From assembly GCF_001612985.1 (NCBI RefSeq), contig NZ_BDBM01000003.1, positions 124,001 through 188,000 of the forward strand: 64,000 bases of DNA, in the 5' to 3' direction. Numbering within the stretch: the stretch's first letter is position 1; each line of letters begins with the position of its first letter. A program made the translations under genes and the position numbers. The stretch is from Nocardia gamkensis NBRC 108242 (GTDB lineage: Bacteria > Actinomycetota > Actinomycetes > Mycobacteriales > Mycobacteriaceae). Positions 41,723 through 49,915 of the stretch are shown in pieces. The notes beneath the pieces are model-generated. The model saw nothing but the letters and a program-made list of their open reading frames with translations. It ran no database searches and was not told the origin of the DNA.

Positions 41723-42813
41723 GAGACGACGGCCTTTCGGGGGGCGGAGATGTCGACGGGTAGCGCCACGATGCCTGCGGCGTGCCAGGCGTCGCGCAGC
41801 TCTGCGGCTCGCGTACCGGTTTCGTCATCGAAGACCGCGAGGCCGCAGTCCCCGCCGCCGGCGCCCGAGGGTTTGCCCGCGCCGCCGAGAGCTTCGGCGC
41901 TGTCACAGAGCGTGCGCAGCCGGTGGGTGAAAATGCCGAGGCCTGCGTCGGCATCCAGCTGGGCAAGCAGGGTTCGCGCACAACGGATTCGCTCGAGGAA
42001 TTCGCTGCGGTCACCGGTGCGCAGGGCGGAGATCGCGCCCAGCGCACAGTTATCGCTGCGGTGGCGGAACAGCTGGTAGGCGAGTTCTCGCGTGCGGGAG
42101 GTGGCATGCAGTCCGGCGACCATTGCCCGGGTGGACGCGGGTCGGCCGGTCCAGCCGATCAGGAAACGCAGCCGCTTCGGCACGGTCAGCGACCGCACGC
42201 GGCAGCCGGCCCACTCGGCGACAAGTATGGCGCGGTCGATACCGATTCTGTCCGCCAGCTCGAGTACGTGATGGCGGTCGGGCGATCGGTACTCCACCCA
42301 TCCGCCCCAGGTGCTGGCGGCCAGGTCGCCACCGGAGCTACGGGGGTCCAGTCGGGCTGCTGCCAGCACGGCCAGCCGGAACCGTGCGGTGCGATCGAGT
42401 GCACATCCATGGAAGGCGGCGGCGGCGGCAATCGTAGCCACCGTGACCGCTCCACTAGATCCGAGCCCGAATTTTGTTCCACTGTCGTGTAATTTGCTTT
42501 TGATACGAATTTCCATGGGCGAAGCTTCGAGACCGCGTTCGGCTAGCAGGTCCGTGACGACACCGAGCGCGGACAGCACATGCTCGAACCCGGGATCGGC
42601 CTGGCGCGGTTGCAGCCGTCCATGTACCCGGTCGTATTCGGTGATCTCCGGAGCAAGGTCTGATCGCACCCGCACCGCTACCCGGTCCGAAGCGGATCCG
42701 ACGGTCACCGACACCCCCCGGTCCACCGCCGCCAGTAGTGCCGGTCCACCCGGTTCCACCACGGAATACTCTCCGGCGACGAACAGCTTTCCCGGAGCCC
42801 AACTGGTGATCAC
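41719..42813 (-). CDS. mvaK2: Phosphomevalonate kinase
   Basis: A 364-aa GHMP-family kinase making 5-diphosphomevalonate. Start SWAPGKLFVAGEYSVVEPGG (substrate-binding strand), GLGSSGAVTVATIAAAAAF (ATP-binding glycine-rich loop) and PSGAGGGDCGLAVF near the C terminus. The GTG at 42813 overlaps the mvaD stop (GTGA); an in-frame region further upstream lies within mvaD and is not needed. Position, third in the operon, is that of Streptomyces sp. CL190. Confidence 0.94.
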   Translation of the reverse strand: MITSWAPGKLFVAGEYSVVEPGGPALLAAVDRGVSVTVGSASDRVAVRVRSDLAPEITEYDRVHGRLQPRQADPGFEHVLSALGVVTDLLAERGLEASPMEIRIKSKLHDSGTKFGLGSSGAVTVATIAAAAAFHGCALDRTARFRLAVLAAARLDPRSSGGDLAASTWGGWVEYRSPDRHHVLELADRIGIDRAILVAEWAGCRVRSLTVPKRLRFLIGWTGRPASTRAMVAGLHATSRTRELAYQLFRHRSDNCALGAISALRTGDRSEFLERIRCARTLLAQLDADAGLGIFTHRLRTLCDSAEALGGAGKPSGAGGGDCGLAVFDDETGTRAAELRDAWHAAGIVALPVDISAPRKAVVS

Positions 42814-43811
42814 GAGCGCACATCCGCCCTCAGCCGGGCCGCCGGTCCGGGCTGGGCCACCGTCGCCCACCGCACACCCTCGACCGCCCGCACCGCCGCG
42901 GCGACAGTCTCACTCGCGCCGGTCGAGCACAGCACCTTGACATTCGGCCCCGCGTCCACCGTCACGTAAGCAGGCAGGCCCGTGCTGCGTAACCGCGCCA
43001 CTTCATCGAACACTCGCAGCGAGGCAGCCGACAGGAAGCGCACCGCCGGCCGCGCCGCTAGCATCGTGGCGTGCATCCCTAGCGCGTTGCGTTCGGCCAC
43101 AGCGCCGACAGTGTGCAGGTCACCGTGGCACAGCGCGGCACGCATCTCGGTGATATCGTCGCCGACGCTGTCCACCCAAGCCCAATACAGCGGGGACGTG
43201 GCGACGGTGTGGCGCATGGCGTCCCGGCTGGACAACGCTTTGCGGCCGGCGTCCACGACGGCGACCACCAGTGCGATATCCATCCTGGTGACCTCCACAG
43301 GTTCGGCGAAGCTGGTTTCGTCTGCGGTGGGCCCGCTGCCGTGTCCGGCGTGCCACTGCGCGAATCCGCCGAAGACCGACCGCGCGGCGGAGCCGGAGCC
43401 CCGCCGGGCCAGCCGTGACAGCTGCGCCGGGCTGTAGTCGAGGCCATACACAGCGGATGCGGCAACAGCGAGAGCGGCGAAACCAGCTGCGGAGGAGGCC
43501 AGTCCGGCCGCGGTTGGGCCCTCGTTGTGGGAGTCGATTCGGGCGTACTCACAGACTCCGGACCGGGCGCGCACCTCGTCGAGGAAGCGCCGGGCCCGGA
43601 TGAGTGCCTCGTCGGTGGCGCGAATTCCATTGAGTACCAGCTCATCTGACTTCGCATCCGCGTCCAGGGTGACCGTGGTAGTGGTCGGATGGATGTCCAA
43701 GGTCATCGACAGGCTGTCGTTGTTCGGGAGGATCAGTTCTGCGTCGCGTTTTCCCCAGTACTTGATCAGTGCAATGTTCGGGTGGGCGATCGCGGTTGCG
43801 GAGGTGCTCAT
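42810..43811 (-). CDS. mvaD: Diphosphomevalonate decarboxylase
   Basis: A 333-aa GHMP-family enzyme that converts 5-diphosphomevalonate to IPP with ATP. HPNIALIKYWGKRD and NDSLSMTLD at the N terminus, the ATP loop GLASSAAGFAALAVAAS, RRGSGSAARSVFGGFAQW and a C-terminal YVTVDAGPNVKVLCS are diagnostic. ATG at 43811 lies 3 bases after the mvaK1 stop; its stop overlaps mvaK2. Complete and normal in length. Confidence 0.96.
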   Translation of the reverse strand: MSTSATAIAHPNIALIKYWGKRDAELILPNNDSLSMTLDIHPTTTTVTLDADAKSDELVLNGIRATDEALIRARRFLDEVRARSGVCEYARIDSHNEGPTAAGLASSAAGFAALAVAASAVYGLDYSPAQLSRLARRGSGSAARSVFGGFAQWHAGHGSGPTADETSFAEPVEVTRMDIALVVAVVDAGRKALSSRDAMRHTVATSPLYWAWVDSVGDDITEMRAALCHGDLHTVGAVAERNALGMHATMLAARPAVRFLSAASLRVFDEVARLRSTGLPAYVTVDAGPNVKVLCSTGASETVAAAVRAVEGVRWATVAQPGPAARLRADVRS

Positions 43812-43814
43812 AAT

Positions 43815-44807
43815 TCACCTGAAGCTTTCGGCGGAAACGGTCCAGGTCGTGGTTGCGCCTGCGGTGCGGAGGCGGGCTGCCGCTCGGCGCGCGTGCTCCG
43901 GGTCGGCAGCCAGGGCCAGCACGCAGCCGCCCAGTCCGCCGCCGGTGAGTTTGGCGCCCACGCATCCCGCATCCACAGCGACGCGGACCAGTAAGTCCAG
44001 TTTGGGTGTGGAAAGTCCCAATTCGGAGAGCAGGGAGTGGTTTTCGTTCAGGATCGGCCCGAGTTCGTCAGCCCGGCCCGCAGTCAGCACGGGCCGGGCC
44101 GCGTGGGCGAGCGCATGGATGCGCTGCACGAACCGGGTACGCAAAATCGGATTTCGTCTGAACCGTTCGGCCACCAGATCCACAGCCGTGCGGGTCGCGC
44201 CGGAATTGCCGCTGTCGGCTACCACGAACACACCTCGCATGCCGACGCTCAATGCCTCGGACGTGCCGTCGGAGAACATCAGGGGCCGTGGGGAACCGGT
44301 GGTGGCGGCATCGATCCCGCTAGGATTGCCGTGGGCCACCCGCTCGGCGGTCTGGACCAGCGAATACACTTCTGGTTCGACGACGGGCCGGTCCAGCAGC
44401 CGGTCCAGTGCCCCGACGGTTGCGCGCGCGCAGGCCGCACTGGACCCGAGCCCGCGGCCAAGCGGGATGTCGGACAACACCCGCACGGCGATACCGGCGC
44501 CGGGTTCTTCGAAGAGAGCTACCAGTGCCGCCAGACCGGAATTTGCCGGAAGAGCGTATTCCGAGCCGGTGGTCGTGAAGCGGATCCGCGTGGAGGAGTC
44601 GCCGGGCTCGGTGTGTCTGGCCGTGGCACGTACCGCGAGTCCTGGTAGCGGGAGCCCGATCGCTGGTGCCCCGTAGACGACGGCGTGCTCGCCCAGGAGT
44701 ATCACTTTGGCGTGGGCATGACCCACTCCGATGCGTGTGGCTGGTCCGGGCACTTGCTTTCCGGGGCCGGACGGGAGCGATGATTGGCTATTGGTGGTAG
44801 GGCACAC
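43815..44807 (-). CDS. mvaK1: Mevalonate kinase
   Basis: A 330-aa GHMP kinase phosphorylating mevalonate. GHAHAKVILLGEHAVVYGAP, the ATP loop DIPLGRGLGSSAACARA, ERVAHGNPSGIDAA and LTGGGLGGCVLALA are all present. It is the first structural gene of the mevalonate operon. The GTG at 44807 has a weak ribosome site and lies inside the 3' end of a 46-codon ORF with a strong one, so translation is probably coupled to that ORF. About 22 N-terminal residues precede the conserved fold; a start further in is possible. Confidence 0.95.
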   Translation of the reverse strand: MCPTTNSQSSLPSGPGKQVPGPATRIGVGHAHAKVILLGEHAVVYGAPAIGLPLPGLAVRATARHTEPGDSSTRIRFTTTGSEYALPANSGLAALVALFEEPGAGIAVRVLSDIPLGRGLGSSAACARATVGALDRLLDRPVVEPEVYSLVQTAERVAHGNPSGIDAATTGSPRPLMFSDGTSEALSVGMRGVFVVADSGNSGATRTAVDLVAERFRRNPILRTRFVQRIHALAHAARPVLTAGRADELGPILNENHSLLSELGLSTPKLDLLVRVAVDAGCVGAKLTGGGLGGCVLALAADPEHARRAAARLRTAGATTTWTVSAESFR

Positions 44808-44928
44808 CGGGAAGTCCGATCGCCGAGGATTGCTGTGGTTGCCTGCTCTCGGTGCGGCGGCTGTGGTGCCAGGCCGCCAAGGCGGCCGGCGTGCTGACGG
44901 GCAGCAGTACGAACAGCGCGGTCTTCAT
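44788..44928 (-). CDS. 46-aa small protein upstream of and overlapping mvaK1
   Basis: ATG at 44928 follows AAGGAGAC, one of the strongest ribosome sites in the island. It opens MKTALFVLLPVSTPAALAAW, a basic-hydrophobic segment like a signal or membrane helix, then a polar tail ending GVPYHQ at a TAG (44788-44790). The last 20 bases overlap mvaK1 in another frame. It may be a coupling leader, setting translation of the mevalonate operon, or a small membrane protein. I know no homologue. Overlap and ribosome site argue that it is translated. Confidence 0.55.
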   Translation of the reverse strand: MKTALFVLLPVSTPAALAAWHHSRRTESRQPQQSSAIGLPGVPYHQ

Positions 44929-45243
44929 GTCTCCTTCTTTCGATTGCTGTCCCTGACCAAGCAGTAGCGGTGGGGTGCCCGGCCCGAAGGGCGTTGGACT
45001 TGTTCCTCGCGGACGGCCGTCAGGTGATGCCCGAGTTGCCCCGGCGTTTCGACGTCTTTCGACAGAACGGCGCGCCTGACAGCCGGCCCGGTCGCGAGGT
45101 CGTGGGAGTCCGTTGCTCGAGCCCACCGCAGGATCAACCTCCACCGGGGTTACCGAGCCTTCGAGTTCTTCGATAGCACGAGGTCCTGCGGTGTACTGGA
45201 GTCACGGACGGCTGATGAGATGTCGGACCATCGAGTCCTGTGA
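44929..45243. other. Gap between carotenoid oxygenase and mevalonate operon
   Basis: This stretch of 315 bases on the transcribed minus-strand path separates the first carotenoid oxygenase stop from the small ORF before mvaK1. No coding sequence is supportable. It may contain an internal promoter for the mevalonate genes; I see no clear -10/-35 pair or terminator hairpin, so readthrough from the crtE-oxygenase unit is also possible. Confidence 0.4.
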
Positions 45244-46722
45244 TCAGGGTGCGCTGGCGACGAACTTCCCGTGCAACAGATACGGAAGTGCGCACGGCAA
45301 TACCACGCGACCGTGCTCCTGGCTGAAATCACCGTTGACGATGCTCAAGAATGATGTCCTCGCCACGCCGTCGTAGACCTGGCAGAGCACCCATCCGTCG
45401 TCCTCGGCTGTGGCACCGGGCCGTGGCACGAACACGGGTTGTCCGGTAACACTGCCTGCGCCGTAGTCGAACGTCCAGTGCTGACGAGTTTCCGCGTCGA
45501 CCTTGACGATTCGCTGCGAACCCGCAATCCCGCGTGACGTGACCGTGGCATATATGTAGCGCGACCGCCGGCCGTCGTACACCTCGTTGCTGTAAGGCAC
45601 TTCGCAGTCGAACGGCGCCAATTCGTCCTTGGTCACCCGGCCGTCCCCGGTCAGCCTGATCCGGTACAGCCGGTTGACGAAATCCGGGTGACCGGCGTCG
45701 TGGTCCACCGCGGCGGTGAATCCGCGCAGAGCGGCGTCGTTGTTGTGGACATTCATGTCGAGCACCACGTCGTCGCCGTCATCGAATGCGTTGGCGATGT
45801 GCACCGGGTAGCACGCTCCCGTGTGATATTTACGAACCGTGTTCGTCTTTCGGTCGATGACGAAATAGATGGTCGGCTTGTCGCCGTGCCAGATGAAACC
45901 GTCGTTCAGTGTGCCGATTCCCAGGTTCGCGAGAATCAACCTCGGGATGGATCCGAAAACCGGCCCGGCCGGCACCACGATCTTGGACTCGGTCAGCCCG
46001 AAGTCGTGTGGCATGTAAACCCGCGACAGTGGAATCCGGCGTGATCCGCGACCACGTCCGTTCGCGCTGACCGACCACAACCGTAGACCGGGCGGAGCGG
46101 TGCTGATCTCGAGGAAGCACCGTTCGCCGCTGTTCGGATCGAGATGACTTTCGCCGATGAGGTAGACCTGTCGAGGGGGTAGCGCCCCGCCGAAGTCGTC
46201 CGGTCCCAGCATGGCGAGATCAGTAGTGCGTAGCGCATACGGTGCCCCTGCACCGCCGATCAAGATGAGCTTACCGCCGACCACGCAGGGGACATGGTTC
46301 GGCGAGTCCTTGACCGGTGCGTCCTGGCGCTCGCCGAGCTTGGGGAAATATGACCGCAGTCCCCGAATCCCGGTGGCAAGCCTGGATGCCAGTGGCATGC
46401 TGGGCACCGTGCCGAAGGTGCTGGACAACAATCGTCCCGCCGCATGCTCCCGTTCATAGACGGATGTCCGGACGATGTCTCCCCGGACCTCCACGCCGTC
46501 GTCGGTAAAGGTATAGGCACAGGCATACCCGTCCGCGTCAGCGAAGGCATTGCCCAGAGGCAGCCCGTAGGCCCGGCCGCCTACGGGGCCTACCCGATAG
46601 TGCACCCCGCGGAGTTCCGTGGGCACGTTCCCCCGCAGTTCGGCGGAACGGATATGGACAGGCCCGGCCTCGATTTCGTACAGCTGCCGCCATGGACTAA
46701 TGGCAGGGATCACTCCGGTCAT
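45244..46722 (-). CDS. Carotenoid cleavage oxygenase (RPE65 family), copy 1
   Basis: A 492-aa non-haem iron dioxygenase. The four iron-ligand histidines can be placed: ESHLDPNSGERCFLE, MPHDFGLTESK, YPVHIANAFDDGDD and YLLHGKF. Such enzymes cut carotenoid or apocarotenoid double bonds with O2, giving aldehydes or ketones. It is the more divergent of the two copies. ATG at 46722 overlaps the stop of the other copy by 4 bases, and GGAGAA precedes it. The position next to a beta-carotene pathway suggests a cyclic carotene or an apocarotenoid as substrate; the cleavage site cannot be predicted. Confidence 0.88.
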   Translation of the reverse strand: MTGVIPAISPWRQLYEIEAGPVHIRSAELRGNVPTELRGVHYRVGPVGGRAYGLPLGNAFADADGYACAYTFTDDGVEVRGDIVRTSVYEREHAAGRLLSSTFGTVPSMPLASRLATGIRGLRSYFPKLGERQDAPVKDSPNHVPCVVGGKLILIGGAGAPYALRTTDLAMLGPDDFGGALPPRQVYLIGESHLDPNSGERCFLEISTAPPGLRLWSVSANGRGRGSRRIPLSRVYMPHDFGLTESKIVVPAGPVFGSIPRLILANLGIGTLNDGFIWHGDKPTIYFVIDRKTNTVRKYHTGACYPVHIANAFDDGDDVVLDMNVHNNDAALRGFTAAVDHDAGHPDFVNRLYRIRLTGDGRVTKDELAPFDCEVPYSNEVYDGRRSRYIYATVTSRGIAGSQRIVKVDAETRQHWTFDYGAGSVTGQPVFVPRPGATAEDDGWVLCQVYDGVARTSFLSIVNGDFSQEHGRVVLPCALPYLLHGKFVASAP

Positions 46723-48095
46723 GACGTTCTCCGATCCAAGCCCTGAGGCATGTCGTCGGGAATCCAGCTCCCGTGGAAGGCTGTGGGCACCCGAACCGGC
46801 AGTTTGACAACCGCGACCGGATCCGATGCCGGTGCCTGTGCGTCGTAAATCACGAAATTCGTTCTGCTGGTCGCCAAATCCGTGACGTAGGTCATGATCC
46901 AGCCATCGTCTTCCGCACGACCGCCCGCAGATGGAACGAAGACCGGCTCGGAGGGGTGTTGACCGGCCACATATTTTCTCATCTCGATTTTTCCAGTATC
47001 CATGTCCCGCTTGATCATCGAGATGGGTTCGGTGCCGGGAGGCTCCTCCAGCTGCAGCGTGTAGGAATAGCGGTTCCGCAAAGTCGAGCGACGATCGTTG
47101 ATGCGGGGAAATTCCTCGTAGTAATCGTCGAGCTGGTGGTGTCGGACAACGCCGGTGTCCAGATCGATGACCCAACGCCACAGGTAAGACTTCGGCCTCT
47201 CCTCGACGGCCAGTGTCTCGTCCATGACCCGACCGTAGCGAGTGCCATCCACAATGATGCGCCCTTTGTCTTCATACGCGTTCAGGGTGTGCAGAATGAA
47301 GCATGGATCGGTCTCGAACCATCGGATATCGCTGCCTGTACCGTTCCGGGGCAGTACACCGAATCTCGTGGGGTACGAAGACTTCCATTGGTATACCTTG
47401 CCCATGAACAGTTGCAGAGGAGTGGCCATTCGAGCCGGCGAGTCGAAAAGGACTACATAATTCTCGGTCAGTGCCATGTCGTGCATGATCGGCGTTGCTT
47501 TCACCGGAATCCGCTCGACCTTCTTGACCAGAGCGTCCGTGCCGACGACGACGTATCTGACACTCCGGGTGGCCGGGCGATAAGTAATGGCATGCAACTC
47601 CCCCGTGTAGGGATCCGGCTTGGGATGCGCAGAGAAACCGCCAGGTAAGGTCCCCTCGAAATCGGTGTAGCGCAGGGTATCCAGGTCGTAGCTCAGCTCG
47701 ACGGGAGTGCAGCCTGCTTCCACGAGCGCCAGCGTGTGCCCGGCATGGCCGATCACATGGGTGTTGACATTGTCGACCACGCTGTGTCGAGGGCCGGGAG
47801 TGCGAGCCTCGCCCAATTGCCTGGTAGCACGTTTCGAACGCACCCAGCGGTTGCGGTACCACTCGGCCCGGCCATCTCGCAACCGAACCCCATGCACCAT
47901 CCCATCTGCCATGAAGGCTCGATAATTCCGGGATCTGGGAGGCTTGACCGGGTTCGGCCCGATCTTAACGAAACGACCGGAGAGTTCCTCCGGGATGGTC
48001 CCCTCGATCTCGAGTCCCTCTGCGGTCGTCTCCTCGTACACGGGGGCGACAGCGCCTGTCATCCACGGACTGATCGGGGAATCGGTGCCATTCAT
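46719..48095 (-). CDS. Carotenoid cleavage oxygenase (RPE65 family), copy 2
   Basis: A 458-aa enzyme of the same family with textbook motifs: GRFVKIGPNP near the start, then FSAHPKPDPYTGELHAI, IMHDMALTENYVVLFD, ILHTLNAYEDKGRI and TAFHGSW, giving all four Fe(II)-binding His. ATG at 48095 has AAGGAGC just upstream. It lies 152 bp downstream of crtE and is translationally coupled to copy 1. Two different oxygenases in one unit suggest sequential cleavage, as in plant and bacterial apocarotenoid routes, or two substrates. Relatives also cleave lignostilbene. Confidence 0.92.
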   Translation of the reverse strand: MNGTDSPISPWMTGAVAPVYEETTAEGLEIEGTIPEELSGRFVKIGPNPVKPPRSRNYRAFMADGMVHGVRLRDGRAEWYRNRWVRSKRATRQLGEARTPGPRHSVVDNVNTHVIGHAGHTLALVEAGCTPVELSYDLDTLRYTDFEGTLPGGFSAHPKPDPYTGELHAITYRPATRSVRYVVVGTDALVKKVERIPVKATPIMHDMALTENYVVLFDSPARMATPLQLFMGKVYQWKSSYPTRFGVLPRNGTGSDIRWFETDPCFILHTLNAYEDKGRIIVDGTRYGRVMDETLAVEERPKSYLWRWVIDLDTGVVRHHQLDDYYEEFPRINDRRSTLRNRYSYTLQLEEPPGTEPISMIKRDMDTGKIEMRKYVAGQHPSEPVFVPSAGGRAEDDGWIMTYVTDLATSRTNFVIYDAQAPASDPVAVVKLPVRVPTAFHGSWIPDDMPQGLDRRTS

Positions 48096-48247
48096 GGCGC
48101 TCCTTAAAGTGGCTGATGCGTAGTCAGTTGCGAACGAATGGCAGGACACAAGGGAGTCGTGCCGACACGATGTGGAATCCGAAATGTCGAGTCCATGCCC
48201 AATTGCCGCTGGTGTCCGCGGATTCCGCAGTGTCGATAAGCATCGGA

Positions 48248-49324
48248 TCACCGATCCCGGTGGACGGAAAACTGCGCCAGCGTTATCAGGTCGGACGCCG
48301 CCGACTGGTCCGGCAGCACTTCCAGGGCTTTGGTGAGGTGATCATCGGCCAGCTGTTGCGCTGATGCTCGCGCGCCGGCCGCCTCGATAAGCTCAGCGGC
48401 CCGGACGACATCGTCCTGCGACATGGGCGCGTCGGAACGGTACAGATCGGCCAATTCCGCACCGGCCTCGGTATCCGAACACAATGCGTAAACGACCGGC
48501 AGCGACTGCTTGCGCCCGGATAGATCGCTACCGGCCGGTTTACCGGTGATCATCGGATCCCCCCAGATGCCGAGAAGGTCGTCGACGATCTGGAATGCCA
48601 GCCCGAGTTCGCGGCCGAAGGTGTCGAACAGCGCTATCGTCGTCGGCTCCGCCTCAGCGCACAGAGCGCCCAGTGCGCACGAAACTCCCATCAGCGAACC
48701 GGTTTTGCCGGTCGCCATCCGAAGGTACTCTTCCGGCAGCACCTGCTCGCGGCTCTCGAACGCGCAATCCTCGTGCTGTCCCGCGCACAGTTCCACCGAG
48801 GCCGCTTCCAAATACGTCACTGCCCTGCAGGAGATCGCCGCGGGGAGATCGGTGGCCAGCAGCCCGGCCGCCGCGATGTGCAAGACATCGCCCAGCAGTA
48901 CGGCATCGGGCATCCCCCAGACGCTCCAGACCGTTTCACGACCATGGCGGGTGCGGTCACCGTCGATGACATCGTCGTGCAACAGCGTGAAGTTATGCAG
49001 CAGCTCCACCGCCGCTGCAGCGGGTTGCGCGGCGTCGCGCGGCCCGCCACACGCGGCCGCGGCCGCGAACACCAACGCCGACCGCAACGCCTTTCCGGAG
49101 GCCGCCGACGCGGGATTCCCCAAGCGATCCCACCAGCCGAAGTGATATCCCGCCATCCGCCGCAGTGGGTCGGGCAGGCCCCCGATCACCCTGGCCAGCA
49201 GAGGGTAAGCGGCGGCGCGAGCGTCGACCAGTAATTCCGCTGCTGTCGTTCCTTGCCTCTGGCGGATCGGTGGCATCCCTGCTGACGCCGCCGAATTCCC
49301 CTGCGCTACTATCGATGCCGGCAT
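48248..49324 (-). CDS. crtE: Geranylgeranyl diphosphate synthase
   Basis: About 358 aa, a trans-prenyltransferase. The first Asp-rich motif is LLHDDVIDGD, the second FQIVDDLLGIWGD, the variant usual in actinobacterial GGPP synthases; GKALRSALVFAAAA and TGKTGSLMGVSC are also typical. Residues before the first motif (SVELLHNFTL) are small enough for C20 product. I take the ATG at 49324 with AGAGGTG upstream; another lies six codons before. It heads the oxygenase operon and links the mevalonate operon's IPP/DMAPP to carotenoids. Confidence 0.92.
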   Translation of the reverse strand: MPASIVAQGNSAASAGMPPIRQRQGTTAAELLVDARAAAYPLLARVIGGLPDPLRRMAGYHFGWWDRLGNPASAASGKALRSALVFAAAAACGGPRDAAQPAAAAVELLHNFTLLHDDVIDGDRTRHGRETVWSVWGMPDAVLLGDVLHIAAAGLLATDLPAAISCRAVTYLEAASVELCAGQHEDCAFESREQVLPEEYLRMATGKTGSLMGVSCALGALCAEAEPTTIALFDTFGRELGLAFQIVDDLLGIWGDPMITGKPAGSDLSGRKQSLPVVYALCSDTEAGAELADLYRSDAPMSQDDVVRAAELIEAAGARASAQQLADDHLTKALEVLPDQSAASDLITLAQFSVHRDR

Positions 49325-49637
49325 AGTTACACCTCTCAACATGTTGCCCCCCGATGATGATCAGTTGTGGAAGTTGGCGGTCACACTCGGAACGGGGCGC
49401 CACACCACAGGGGTGCGGAGGTCGTCCATGTCGCGTCCGTCCGGACAGCACTCGCCGCACGCGCCGTTGCGATGGAGATGCGAAAGAATGCGGAACGGCC
49501 GCCGCTTCCCGAGGCGGCCCTAAATTCACTGCGATAATTTGATGAGGGCCGTTGAACAATCTTCGTGATGTGGATCGGTGGATTTACCGAAACCATTCCG
49601 CATAGCATCATCGTCGATTTAAATTCGAGCACCCCCG

Positions 49638-49659
49638 CTATGCTACCTTTGTAGCATAG
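49638..49659. promoter_or_regulatory. Perfect 9-bp inverted repeat, candidate operator of crtE
   Basis: CTATGCTAC and GTAGCATAG are separated by CTTT. The dyad overlaps the -10 hexamer and probable transcription start of the crtE promoter, the classic position for a repressor operator. There is no T-run and no upstream gene ending here to make it a terminator. The regulator is unknown; the PucR-like gene at 55.9 kb is the only regulatory gene in the island. Confidence 0.55.
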
Positions 49660-49681
49660 ACGAATAGATCATTCGGAACAA
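49653..49681 (-). promoter_or_regulatory. Candidate sigma-70-type promoter of crtE
   Basis: On the minus strand TTGTTC (49676-49681) and TATGCT (49653-49658) are spaced by exactly 17 bases. They resemble TTGACA and TATAAT at three to four positions each. Transcription would start near 49645 and run through crtE. The -10 hexamer lies inside the right arm of the inverted repeat. Confidence 0.45.
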
Positions 49682-49915
49682 CACATTTGCCGATACGGAT
49701 AGGTTACTTCTCGACGATCGGACGCCGTTGCTTTGCGGCGCGACAAACATAATGGCTATCGAAGTTATGTGGGCAGCGGCGGTCCGCCCCTGGATGAGCG
49801 TGACGAAGGATTATCCGATACCGGCTCGGGCAGCGGTGGCGAGGTGGCGTCGTATGGCGCGGAATGCCCACCGCGAAAATGTGCGACGAGGGGCCTCCGA
49901 GTCGAGTAACGCTGG

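Larger units (their letters stand above)
49325..49915. other. Regulatory intergenic region upstream of crtE
   Basis: This gap of 591 bases lies between the crtI stop and the crtE start, and is visibly less GC-rich than the flanking genes. No gene is supportable on either strand. It contains the inverted repeat and promoter listed separately and is the probable control point of the crtE, oxygenase and perhaps mevalonate genes. Confidence 0.5.
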
